Made by a program: the position numbers and the translations under genes. Positions 28,367-35,834 of a stretch of DNA of 64,000 nt are shown in pieces. Within the stretch, counting starts at the first letter, position 1. The number at the start of each line of letters is the position of its first letter. The notes below the pieces were generated by a model. The model made no database searches. It saw nothing but the letters and a program-made list of their open reading frames with translations, and had not been told where the DNA came from. Location: the NCBI RefSeq assembly GCF_003049705.1, contig NZ_PIRF01000002.1, positions 1 to 64,000 on the forward strand, in the 5' to 3' direction. This stretch comes from Campylobacter concisus (GTDB taxonomy: Bacteria > Campylobacterota > Campylobacteria > Campylobacterales > Campylobacteraceae).

Positions 28367-28815
28367 GGCGGCGGCTTGTCTTGCGAGCGCTTTTAAATGA
28401 TTTTTGCATCTATGCTCGCAAGTGCAAGCAGAGTATAAATTTTACTCTGCGATAGGCTGTATGCCTTATTTTTGGACGAAATTTACTTCTTTTGTTTAGC
28501 TACCGAGCATAGTGGCACATAAAACATTTAAAACCATCTCGCAAAACTTCGCCTTAACTTTCTTAAATTTTGTAAATCAAAATCTGCCTCGCCTAATGCT
28601 CTTTAAAAGCTGTGAGCCAAGCGGTGCAAAAACTTTACATTGTCGTTTTAAGCTCAAATTTGAGGAAAAATTTATCAAATTTTTATACCAACATCCATAT
28701 CTTAAATTGCTAAAATTTATCCGTGGAGCAAGACGCGAGCGACGTGAAATACAAGCGTTTTTAGGCTCGTTTGGATATAATGGGTTTACAAATTTATATT
28801 TTAAAAGGATTAAAA
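28367..28815. other. Intergenic stretch with two hairpins
   Basis: 449 bases. CTTGCGAGC at 28380-28388 and GCTCGCAAG at 28414-28422 are perfect 9-base inverted arms; GCAGAGTA (28428-28435) and TACTCTGC (28443-28450) form a perfect 8-bp hairpin that may end truD transcription. A TATAAT at 28776-28781 is a good -10 for the peptidase gene. A 118-codon open frame (28512-28868) lacks a ribosome site and runs into the peptidase gene, so I do not call it a gene. The stretch may be the remains of a lost gene. Confidence 0.5.
28776..28781 (+). promoter_or_regulatory. -10 element of the S51 peptidase gene
   Basis: TATAAT 34 bases before the ATG, with AAAGGATT as ribosome site in between. No clear -35. 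Confidence 0.5.
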
Positions 28816-29433
28816 ATGGCAAATATTTTTCTTTGCTCTTACTTTGCGGAGGTTGCGAGCAAGATTAATGAAGTGGTAAATTTTCAAGGCAAAGATATTG
28901 TTTTTATAGATACTGCGGCCAAATTTGAAGAGGTAAATTTCTACGTCGGCGAAGCGGTGGAAATTTTAGAAAATTTTGGTGCGAAGCTAAGACGCCTTGA
29001 CGTCTCTTGCGCCAAGAATTCGGCGGCACTAGTATCTAGCCAAGATGAGCCATCTTGTGAAGATGAAATTTTATCTGCCATTAGTCAGTGTGATATCATT
29101 TACGTTAGCGGTGGAAATACATTTTATCTGCTTAACGAGCTGCGAAAATCGTGTGCCGCCCAAGCTATAAAAAATGCAGTCAAAGCGGGCAAAATTTATA
29201 TCGGTGAGTCGGCGGGAGCGATCGTGGCCGCACCAGATACGAGATATGCTACGCTGATGGATGAAAATAGCGCGAAAACGAGTGATTTTACAGGGTTAAA
29301 TTTGGTTGATTTTTACATCGTACCGCACTTTGGTTGCGAGCCTTTTACGCAGGCCACGCACGAGATAATGGAGAAATTTGGGAATTTGTACGATTTACGA
29401 CCTATAAATAATGCTGAATTTATTGCGCTTTGA
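28816..29433 (+). CDS. Peptidase E-like (S51) protein
   Basis: 205 residues from the ATG at 28816, chosen for AAAGGATT upstream; the frame is open to 28771 but that would cross the -10. YVSGGNTFYLLNEL and GESAGAIVAAP (nucleophile serine in GESAGA) are the S51 dipeptidase/glutamine-amidotransferase-like signature, and VPHFGCEPF supplies the usual histidine. Peptidase E cleaves Asp-X dipeptides in the cytoplasm. Base use is GC-richer than its surroundings, as in the end of truD. Confidence 0.85.
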   Translation: MANIFLCSYFAEVASKINEVVNFQGKDIVFIDTAAKFEEVNFYVGEAVEILENFGAKLRRLDVSCAKNSAALVSSQDEPSCEDEILSAISQCDIIYVSGGNTFYLLNELRKSCAAQAIKNAVKAGKIYIGESAGAIVAAPDTRYATLMDENSAKTSDFTGLNLVDFYIVPHFGCEPFTQATHEIMEKFGNLYDLRPINNAEFIAL

Positions 29434-29567
29434 GATAAATTTTTAACAAAACATACGCTAAATATTTACTCAAAGCACTCTATCTGTTTGCAAATCTGCC
29501 TTTTAAATAAAAAACATAAAGTTAAAAGTCTAAAGCTTTTAAAGCTAGAAATTTAAGCCAAAGCCGC

Positions 29568-29573
29568 TATAAT
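29568..29573 (+). promoter_or_regulatory. -10 element of rnpB
   Basis: TATAAT ending 8 bases before the first paired base of RNase P RNA, the right distance for the start site. Confidence 0.7.
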
Positions 29574-29580
29574 TTCGCTC

Positions 29581-29903
29581 TGGCACGGTAAGCGATCGCT
29601 TTTGATTTTTGAAAAAGAGGAAAGTCCGAGCTGCGATAAGACAAGGTTCCATCTAACGGATGGCTAGGGAAACCTAAGGGATAGTGTAACAGAAAGTAGA
29701 CTTCCGCTTCGGCGGTAAAGGTGAAACGGCGGAGTAAGAGCCCACCGGCACGCTTGGTAACTTGCGTGGCCATATAAACCCAACCTGCAGCAAGAAGGGA
29801 TGGTTTTGGTCTTATATTAAAACCCTTCGCTAGAGCTTGTTTGTAAAAGCAAGCGTAGATAAATGATCGCTCAAGACAGAACTCGGCTTAACGCCGTGCC
29901 TTT
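29581..29903 (+). ncRNA. rnpB: RNase P RNA (bacterial class A)
   Basis: About 323 nucleotides. The conserved core GAGGAAAGTCCGAGC (J3/4-P4 region), ACAGAAAGTA, GGTGAAACGG, GTAAGAGCCCACCGG, and the 3' P4 strand AAGACAGAACTCGGCTTA are all present. P1 is formed by GGCACGG at 29582-29588 and CCGTGCC at 29894-29900, which sets the ends. It is the catalytic RNA that trims tRNA 5' leaders. No U-run terminator is clear after it. Confidence 0.97.
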
Positions 29904-29920
29904 AAATTTATAAAAACAGA

Positions 29921-30148
29921 TTAGTTTGTTACGTATTTTTGAGCTTTTTGTAGTTTTATAAGCTCATTTTGGATGTGTGAAGACTTGCTTTTTAAAAGCT
30001 CTATTGCACCGCCAATTAGTGCTTGTGCTTCTTGCGCTAGAGCTAGGCTTGTAAACATATCTTCACTAAAATTTTCTGACAAAGCAGCTATCTTGCTCGT
30101 GTCTTCGTTTATCAATGCTAATTTAAATTCATTGATCCAACTATTCAC
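29921..30148 (-). CDS. Small protein in the FliT position after fliS
   Basis: 75 residues from a GTG start overlapping the fliS stop by 8 bases; GAGAGGT lies 8 bases upstream. It is mostly helical with no Cys and no TM. Its place after fliD-fliS is where FliT, the FliD chaperone, occurs in enterics, but no FliT signature can be claimed. It is short and likely a flagellar chaperone or regulator by context. Confidence 0.6.
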   Translation of the reverse strand: MNSWINEFKLALINEDTSKIAALSENFSEDMFTSLALAQEAQALIGGAIELLKSKSSHIQNELIKLQKAQKYVTN

Positions 30149-30512
30149 CTGAAGTTACCTCTCTCCATGCTTCAGATAGTTGCTTTACGACATTGGTTAC
30201 TTCATTTAAGGCTGCGACATCGTTTTGTATATTTGCCATAGCAAGAAGCTGCATTTGTCTTGTATAAAGGCCGCTAAGATAGTGAGCTACGTCGCCTTGA
30301 GAATAATCAAGCGAATTTAAAAGCTCAACAAAAATAGCGTTTGTCCTATTAATATAATAAACTTTTTTCTCTATATCTCCAGCTTCTATCGCCTTTTTTG
30401 TACGAAATATAAATTTTAAAATTCCATCATAAAGCATTTCTATTAATTTAGTTGGGGACTCTATGCCCCCAAAACTAGACTGTGCGTATGCACTATATGC
30501 ACTTTGATTCAT
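30141..30512 (-). CDS. fliS: Flagellin export chaperone FliS
   Basis: 123 residues. SAYAQSSFGGIESPTKLIEMLYDGILKF is split across the first 35 residues in the pattern of FliS (tyrosine-rich start, then ...LIxMLYDG), and the helical bundle follows. It binds the disordered C-terminus of flagellin and prevents early polymerisation. It is the third gene of the flaG-fliD-fliS operon, 9 bases after fliD. Confidence 0.95.
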   Translation of the reverse strand: MNQSAYSAYAQSSFGGIESPTKLIEMLYDGILKFIFRTKKAIEAGDIEKKVYYINRTNAIFVELLNSLDYSQGDVAHYLSGLYTRQMQLLAMANIQNDVAALNEVTNVVKQLSEAWREVTSGE

Positions 30513-30521
30513 CTTTCTCTC

Positions 30522-32282
30522 TTATTTTCTGCTATTTATCTCTGCATCGATCATTGATTTTAGTGTTGAGAACTGATTTTCTAAACTCGCGATGATAGCG
30601 TTATACTTAATAAAACGCTCTTGCATTGTTGTGTATTTCTCATCTAAAAGCTTTTGTGTGCTCTCTTTGTTTTTTGTGATCGACTCGTTTTCGTCTTTTA
30701 ACTGATTTTGCATAGCAACCATCGTGCCACTTTTGCCAACGACACCATCAAGCATTTTAGCTAACTTTGTAAATAGCCCATCTGTCTTTTTGGTTACTGG
30801 ATTTATAGTAGCTTCATTCATGCCTAGAGTTGTTAAGGCTGAATTTTTACCTTTTACCTCGATATTTTCGCCATCGCTTCTTTTTAAGACGATTCTTTTG
30901 CCACTTTTATCAAGACTAGCTGTAACCCCAGTTATGCCAGCGTCATTTATAGCTTGTTGAAGCTTTAGTGCGTTCTCTTCGGCTGTGGCTGTGGCTGTAG
31001 TTGAGAATGTAACTGACTTGCCGTTTATCGTAAGATCACCAGCTTTTATGTCTAGTGCTCCAGCGCTAACAGTCGATGCTCCCATATAGCTTATTGGCTC
31101 GATCTTGCTTGATCCCATGAAAAATTTCTGAATCTCTTCAGGATCTTTGCTAAGAGCTGCATTTAGTTTATTTAGATCAAGCTGAAGCTGTCCGTCTTTA
31201 TCAGGCACTATGCCATATTTGCTTAATGCTTTGCCTTCGCTATCTTGTCCATTTACAAGACGACCAATGTTTGATCTTAAGCTTGAAATTTCGCTAACGC
31301 CTTGGAAAGTGCCAGCTCCTTTTTCCTCGTCATATTTTGTAGCTATACCAAGGTTCATGGTCATTAGGTTGTAGTCTTTGATAAATTCTTCAACCGCTTT
31401 TATTACCTCTTTTGTATCTTGAGAGACGCTTACGTTTGTTTTACCAGTTTCATTTAATGTAATAGAAATTCCCGGCCTTAAGTCGTTGAAGGTGTTTTTG
31501 CTTCTTTTTACATTTACTCCGTTATATGTAAATTCCGCATCTTGTGCCTTTAAAATTCTATTTTTTTCAAAATTTGATGTCATCTTTGGTGTGCCATCAG
31601 GATTTGTTAGTAGAGTGCCATTTGCATCTTTATCCTGAAACTGTGTACTATCCCAGCCAAGCTTATCTAAAACACCAGCCGTATCATTTGAAAATTTAAT
31701 AGTCTGTGTTGCACCAGTGTTGCCTGATTGAAGCATGATTTGATTTGGCTTATCTCCGCCAACATTTAAAATTCTAGCTTGTAATTTACCGCCACTGATA
31801 TCATTTATCTTGTCTACAATATCTTGATATGTGGTTGATCTAGTTACGCTAATAGAAAATTTTTGTCCATCGATTTCAACGTCAAAAGAGCCGTTATTTG
31901 TCGCACCTACTAAGCTTGAAGTGTTTTTGAAATTTGAGCTTTGAAATGTGTCTTTTTGAGCAAGTTTTTGCACATCGATACTAAAATTTTGCACGCTAAC
32001 GCCATTTGCTGCTGAGGCTGTTACGCTTTTGCCAGCATTATTTGTAGTTCTTTTTAGATAAAGTGCCTCTCCGCCAAGTGTTTTACCACTTACATTTACG
32101 TTGCTAACTAGAGTTTTTAGCGCTGCAAGGTCTTTTTGCTTTAGGTCATTTCTTTCTAGCCTTTTTGTTAAAGGCTTGATCTGTCCTGCTTCATCTGCTT
32201 CTTTTAATTTCTTGATAAGATCATCATTTAGTCCGCTATTTTTTGTGCCGATGCCTAAATTTGTTACATTACCTACTGCCAT
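30522..32282 (-). CDS. fliD: Flagellar filament cap protein FliD
   Basis: 586 residues. The N-terminus AVGNVTNLGIGTKN and the C-terminal coiled coil ending LENQFSTLKSMIDAEINSRK are FliD type; the middle holds the D2-D3 beta domains, including repeated DLTINGKSVTFS-type strands. It caps the growing filament and also acts as an adhesin or antigen in campylobacters. AAGGAGAG precedes the ATG. Confidence 0.95.
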   Translation of the reverse strand: MAVGNVTNLGIGTKNSGLNDDLIKKLKEADEAGQIKPLTKRLERNDLKQKDLAALKTLVSNVNVSGKTLGGEALYLKRTTNNAGKSVTASAANGVSVQNFSIDVQKLAQKDTFQSSNFKNTSSLVGATNNGSFDVEIDGQKFSISVTRSTTYQDIVDKINDISGGKLQARILNVGGDKPNQIMLQSGNTGATQTIKFSNDTAGVLDKLGWDSTQFQDKDANGTLLTNPDGTPKMTSNFEKNRILKAQDAEFTYNGVNVKRSKNTFNDLRPGISITLNETGKTNVSVSQDTKEVIKAVEEFIKDYNLMTMNLGIATKYDEEKGAGTFQGVSEISSLRSNIGRLVNGQDSEGKALSKYGIVPDKDGQLQLDLNKLNAALSKDPEEIQKFFMGSSKIEPISYMGASTVSAGALDIKAGDLTINGKSVTFSTTATATAEENALKLQQAINDAGITGVTASLDKSGKRIVLKRSDGENIEVKGKNSALTTLGMNEATINPVTKKTDGLFTKLAKMLDGVVGKSGTMVAMQNQLKDENESITKNKESTQKLLDEKYTTMQERFIKYNAIIASLENQFSTLKSMIDAEINSRK

Positions 32283-32284
32283 TT

Positions 32285-32680
32285 TTAACTCTCCTTGTCA
32301 AAAAGTATTCCGATACTTTCCTTGAAATACTCACTTATTCTTATAGCTTCTTTGCTTGGAAGTTGTGTTATCTCCTCGCCAGTTTTAGCGTCTTTTACTT
32401 GCACGACCATTAAATTTAGCTTCTCGTTGTAAGCAAATCTTACATTAGTATCGAGCTGCTGCATTTGATAGTTTAGTCTATCGGTGACCTCTCTTGTTCT
32501 TTTGGCAAGCTCTTCGTTGCTAAGTCCGTCTAGCTCGTTAACATCTTTGGTTTCATTGTTTTTATCAGCATTTAATTTTATATCAGAATGCTCAATAGGT
32601 CTGCTGTCTATTTGACGCTGAGCAGATGTGCTCATGCTCGTATCTAGTACCTGATTTGCTGCTGCCTTAAAGATTTCCAT
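32285..32680 (-). CDS. flaG: FlaG family protein
   Basis: 131 residues. The C-terminal half (about 75-125) shows the FlaG domain: LNYQMQQLDTNVRFAYNEKL, MVVQVKDAKTGEEITQLPSKEAIRI, with the conserved TGExIxQxPxxE pattern. FlaG limits filament length in campylobacters. It is the first gene of the operon, with AAGGAG before the ATG and a sigma28-like promoter upstream. Confidence 0.93.
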   Translation of the reverse strand: MEIFKAAANQVLDTSMSTSAQRQIDSRPIEHSDIKLNADKNNETKDVNELDGLSNEELAKRTREVTDRLNYQMQQLDTNVRFAYNEKLNLMVVQVKDAKTGEEITQLPSKEAIRISEYFKESIGILFDKES

Positions 32681-32712
32681 AGTTTTACTCCTTAAAACTT
32701 ACGTTAGTTTCT

Positions 32713-32739
32713 ACATCGGTAAAATTTTAAAATCCTTTA
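32713..32739 (-). promoter_or_regulatory. Sigma28-like promoter of flaG-fliD-fliS
   Basis: On the minus strand TAAA (32736-32739), 16 bases, then CCGATGT (32713-32719), close to the FliA consensus TAAA-N15-GCCGATAA. The same CCGATGTAG occurs before flgM. Located 33-59 bases upstream of the flaG ATG. Confidence 0.5.
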
Positions 32740-32800
32740 GTGTTTATATAAATTTTTGATTATTTAGGCTAAAATCGAGCAAAAATTTATAGGAAGAGAT

Positions 32801-33145
32801 ATGAAAATTTCATTTGAGTGCGAGTGTATTTTACTTCAAAAGACACTGCTGCTTTTTTGTGGAAATTTAGCTGCTCATCATAAGGATTGTGATTTTGTAG
32901 TGAGTGACCGCGAGATTGCGACAAAAAAACCACTATTTATAATAGGAAAAAATGCTCATCTTTCTCATCCTTTTACCAAAATGGCACTTCTTGATACGCT
33001 TGAAGAATTTTACTCAGCTATGCAAATTTCAAAAGCAAATGAGCTAAATGAAGCTAAAAATGAAAAGGGCTTAGAAGAGAAAATTTCACTTTTGATAGAT
33101 AAATTTAAAGCCGATCTGCTTGAAATTTTAAGGGCAAATCAGTGA
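32801..33145 (+). CDS. Small hypothetical protein upstream of rsmD
   Basis: 114 residues, not recognised. It starts KISFECECILLQKTLLLFC and has a charged helical C-terminus. Four Cys are in the first 30 residues (C9, C11 among them), not in a clear metal pattern. GGAAGAG precedes the ATG. Its stop overlaps the rsmD GTG, so it is co-translated with rsmD, and it starts the run that leads into the flagellar genes. No TM or signal peptide. Possibly a divergently regulated flagellar-associated protein, on position only. Confidence 0.6.
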   Translation: MKISFECECILLQKTLLLFCGNLAAHHKDCDFVVSDREIATKKPLFIIGKNAHLSHPFTKMALLDTLEEFYSAMQISKANELNEAKNEKGLEEKISLLIDKFKADLLEILRANQ

Positions 33146-33708
33146 AGCTTTACACTAAAATTTCAAGTGGTAAATTTAAAGGCAAAAGGCTTGAACTACC
33201 AAGTCTAAGCACGACTAGAAGCACAAAAAGTATCGTAAAGGAGTCCTTCTTTAACGTCATTAGAGATGAAATTTACTCGCTTACATTTATAGAGGGCTTT
33301 GGTGGAAGTGGTGTGATGGCAAGCGAGGCCGTTAGCAACGGAGCACGTGAGGCTATCGCTATCGAAAAAGACAGAGCCGCTTTTAAGATCACGCAAAGCA
33401 ACCTTGCAAGCCTAGGGTGCTCAAATTTAAAAGCGATAAATGGTGATTCCTTTTCTGTCTTGCCTGATCTTATAAATTCTCAAAATGGCAAGGTCTTGCT
33501 CTATCTTGATCCGCCATTTGATATAAGAGCTGGCTTTGATGATATCTACGAAAAGCTTGTAAATTTAATCTCACAGCTAAAAAAAGAGAAAATTTATATG
33601 ATAGTTTTTGAGCACAACAGCGACTTTAAATTTAGCGATGAAATTTTTGCATTTAAGCTTGTAAAATTTAAAAAATTTGGAGCTACTTCACTCTCTTACT
33701 TCCAATAA
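33142..33708 (+). CDS. rsmD: 16S rRNA (guanine(966)-N2)-methyltransferase
   Basis: 188 residues from a GTG start. LEG-type SAM loop IEGFGGSGVMASEA and the amino-methyltransferase motif LYLDPPFDI (DPPF) are clear; the N-terminus KISSGKFKGKRLELP is the RsmD lead. It methylates G966 in the 30S subunit. Confidence 0.92.
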   Translation: MKLYTKISSGKFKGKRLELPSLSTTRSTKSIVKESFFNVIRDEIYSLTFIEGFGGSGVMASEAVSNGAREAIAIEKDRAAFKITQSNLASLGCSNLKAINGDSFSVLPDLINSQNGKVLLYLDPPFDIRAGFDDIYEKLVNLISQLKKEKIYMIVFEHNSDFKFSDEIFAFKLVKFKKFGATSLSYFQ

Positions 33709-33719
33709 TTTATAAAAAT

Positions 33720-33737
33720 TTGGAACATCTTTTGCTT
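33720..33737 (+). promoter_or_regulatory. Sigma54 (RpoN) promoter of flgI
   Basis: TTGGAACATCTTTTGCTT reads as TGGAAC...TTGCTT, with the invariant GG (33722-33723) and GC (33734-33735) separated by exactly 10 bases. It lies 36 bases before the flgI ATG, and in Campylobacter rod and hook genes are RpoN-dependent. Confidence 0.85.
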
Positions 33738-33772
33738 TAAAAACCTAAAATAGCTAAATTTTAGGAAAAAAT

Positions 33773-34825
33773 ATGAAAAAATTTTTATCTTTTGTAGCAG
33801 CTTCGGTGATAGCTACTTCAGCCTTTGCTACGCAGATAAAAGAGCTTGCAAGCATAGTTGGCGTAAGGGATAACCAGCTAATAGGCTATGGCCTTGTAGT
33901 TGGGCTAAATGGCACAGGTGATGGCTCAACGTCAAAATTTACGATTCAGTCTTTATCAAACATGCTTCAAGGCGTAAACGTAAAGATAAATCCAGATGAT
34001 ATCAAGTCCAAAAACGCAGCTGCTGTTATGGTAACAGCTAAGCTTCCTGCATTTGCAAGGCATGGCGATAAGCTTGACGTCGTGATCTCATCTATTGGCG
34101 ATGCAAAAAGTTTGCAAGGTGGTACGCTTCTCATGACACCACTAAAAGGCGTTGATGGTGATATTTACGCTTTGGCTCAGGGTGCTTTAAGTATCGGCGG
34201 AAAAAGCATGGGTAGATCAGGTGGCAACCACCCAACTGTTGGCTCTATCCTAAATGGAGCTTTGGTTGAGCGAGAAGTTACTTATGACATTTACAATCAA
34301 GATAGCATAAGACTAAGCCTAAAAGATACAAATTTTAAAACCGCTCTTGATATCCAAAACGCCATAAATGCAAACATTTCAGACGATACTGCAAAGGCGA
34401 TCGATCCAAGAACGGTCATCGTTAAAAAGCCAGATGATGTTAGTATCATCGAGCTTGCAAGCGCTGTGCTTGATCTTGATGTGGAGTATAAGCCAGATGA
34501 GAAGATAGTGGTTGATGAAAGAACTGGCACAATAGTAAGCGGCATAAATGCTGTGGTTAGCCCAGTTGTCTTAACGCATGGTGCAATCACAATAAAAATA
34601 GAGCCAAATAGCTATGACGAGGCAGCGCAAAATGATGTAAATATAGGAAGCGATACGTCGGTCGCACCTAGTCAAAATTTACTTAAAATTTCAGGTGAAA
34701 AAACAACCGTTGCAAATGTAACAAGAGCGCTAAATAAGCTTGGGGCAACACCAAGTGATATCATATCGATACTTGAAAATTTAAAGCGAGTTGGTGCGAT
34801 ACAAGTTGATTTGGAGATAATATAA
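33773..34825 (+). CDS. flgI: Flagellar P-ring protein FlgI
   Basis: 350 residues with a signal peptide ([16 protein letters not shown]). [24 protein letters not shown] is spread over the start of the mature protein and is the FlgI signature; the C-terminus [21 protein letters not shown] is also typical. It forms the P-ring around the rod in the peptidoglycan layer. AGGAAAAA precedes the ATG. Overlaps flgJ by one base (TAATG). Confidence 0.97.
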   Translation: MKKFLSFVAASVIATSAFATQIKELASIVGVRDNQLIGYGLVVGLNGTGDGSTSKFTIQSLSNMLQGVNVKINPDDIKSKNAAAVMVTAKLPAFARHGDKLDVVISSIGDAKSLQGGTLLMTPLKGVDGDIYALAQGALSIGGKSMGRSGGNHPTVGSILNGALVEREVTYDIYNQDSIRLSLKDTNFKTALDIQNAINANISDDTAKAIDPRTVIVKKPDDVSIIELASAVLDLDVEYKPDEKIVVDERTGTIVSGINAVVSPVVLTHGAITIKIEPNSYDEAAQNDVNIGSDTSVAPSQNLLKISGEKTTVANVTRALNKLGATPSDIISILENLKRVGAIQVDLEII

Positions 34826-35124
34826 TGCAAATAGATAACACCTTAGCGCTAAATTCATACAATGAAATTTCTACAAATAAGATAAAAAACGCAAATGCTA
34901 AACAAGATGCTCTTTTAAAAGAGCAAACTGATGCATTTGAGGCTTATATGGTAAAGGCTGTGCTTGATATTGCTTTAAAAGAAGATGAGCACAACTCGCT
35001 ATATCCAAAAGCTGCTGGTAGCGACATTTATAGGTCAATGTATAACGATGCAATGAGTAAAGCATTGAGTGGAAATCTTGGTTTTTCAGAACTTTTGTAC
35101 GATTTTTTAAAGAGAGACTCTTAA
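34825..35124 (+). CDS. flgJ: Rod-binding protein FlgJ, short form
   Basis: 99 residues, matching only the N-terminal rod-binding half: [19 protein letters not shown] and [19 protein letters not shown]. There is no muramidase domain, as usual in epsilonproteobacteria, so another lytic enzyme must open the wall for the rod. It is co-translated with flgI. Confidence 0.9.
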   Translation: MQIDNTLALNSYNEISTNKIKNANAKQDALLKEQTDAFEAYMVKAVLDIALKEDEHNSLYPKAAGSDIYRSMYNDAMSKALSGNLGFSELLYDFLKRDS

Positions 35125-35147
35125 GTAAATTTATATTCTGCCGATGT
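35122..35147 (+). promoter_or_regulatory. Sigma28-like promoter of flgM-flgN-flgK
   Basis: TAAG (35122-35125), 15 bases, then CCGATGT (35141-35147, preceded by G). It matches the FliA consensus well and lies 30-55 bases before the flgM ATG. It overlaps the end of flgJ. Confidence 0.6.
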
Positions 35148-35176
35148 AGTGATATAAACATTTTATTTTAAGAGGT

Positions 35177-35386
35177 ATGAATATGATAAGGCCTTTGAAC
35201 CAAAGACCAAATTTTCAGGCAAATACGCTAAATAAAAATAGCGATGCCAAGGTCGAAACTCAGAGTAAAGAAGTAAGAACAAACGAAAACGCAAAGCTAA
35301 AAGAGATAGCTGATGCCATAGCAAATGGCACTTATCAGGTTGATATCTCAAAAACGGCTAGGGCTGTGGCTGATGCGTTGCTGTAA
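35177..35386 (+). CDS. flgM: Anti-sigma28 factor FlgM
   Basis: 69 residues. The C-terminal half LKEIADAIANGTYQVDISKTARAVADALL is split as helix-turn (NGTYQVD) and helix, the conserved FlgM sigma-binding region. It holds FliA inactive; in Campylobacter the length of the filament/hook path and secretion of FlgM set the timing. It is transcribed from a sigma28-type promoter, so FliA controls its own inhibitor. AAGAGGT before the ATG. Confidence 0.92.
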   Translation: MNMIRPLNQRPNFQANTLNKNSDAKVETQSKEVRTNENAKLKEIADAIANGTYQVDISKTARAVADALL

Positions 35387-35399
35387 TTAAGGAATTTAA

Positions 35400-35831
35400 A
35401 TGATTAAAAAGCTTTTGGACGAGGCTATAGGCGAGCTTGATGAGCTTATAAATTTAACCATACAAGATATCGCAAATATAAAAGAGGCTAAACACTCAAG
35501 CGTTGATGAGAGTGTAAAGAAAAAAAATGCCTTAGTTCGTGCATTTGAAGATACAAAAAGAGCACTAGATAAAGAGCTTTTAAAGGTATCAAAAGAGAGC
35601 GGTACGACTACACTTGCTAGTGTTTTAGACGATGAAGTGAAGTCAAAGCTTGTACTTATGCGTTCAAAGCTTGAAAATTTACATAAAGTTAATAAAGAAT
35701 ATGCAAGGCATGTCGTTGCTGTTAAAGAATTTTTTGACTCACTTAATGAAAAAATTTTTGGCACTAAAACAAGTGAATACGGCCAAGATGGAAACAGCAT
35801 AGATAATAATTTTTATAAATCAAGGGTTTAA
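35400..35831 (+). CDS. flgN: Flagellar chaperone FlgN-like protein
   Basis: 143 residues, helical, of the size and position of FlgN, the export chaperone for FlgK and FlgL. It starts IKKLLDEAIGELDELINLT and has heptad-like Leu spacing. AAGGAATTT precedes the ATG, and flgK follows 3 bases later. The call rests mainly on context and size. Confidence 0.8.
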   Translation: MIKKLLDEAIGELDELINLTIQDIANIKEAKHSSVDESVKKKNALVRAFEDTKRALDKELLKVSKESGTTTLASVLDDEVKSKLVLMRSKLENLHKVNKEYARHVVAVKEFFDSLNEKIFGTKTSEYGQDGNSIDNNFYKSRV

Positions 35832-35834
35832 AAA

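Noticed and set aside
28512..28868. Open frame of 118 codons before the S51 peptidase
   Set aside because: GTG start without a ribosome site, overlaps the peptidase gene and contains its -10; protein has no family features.
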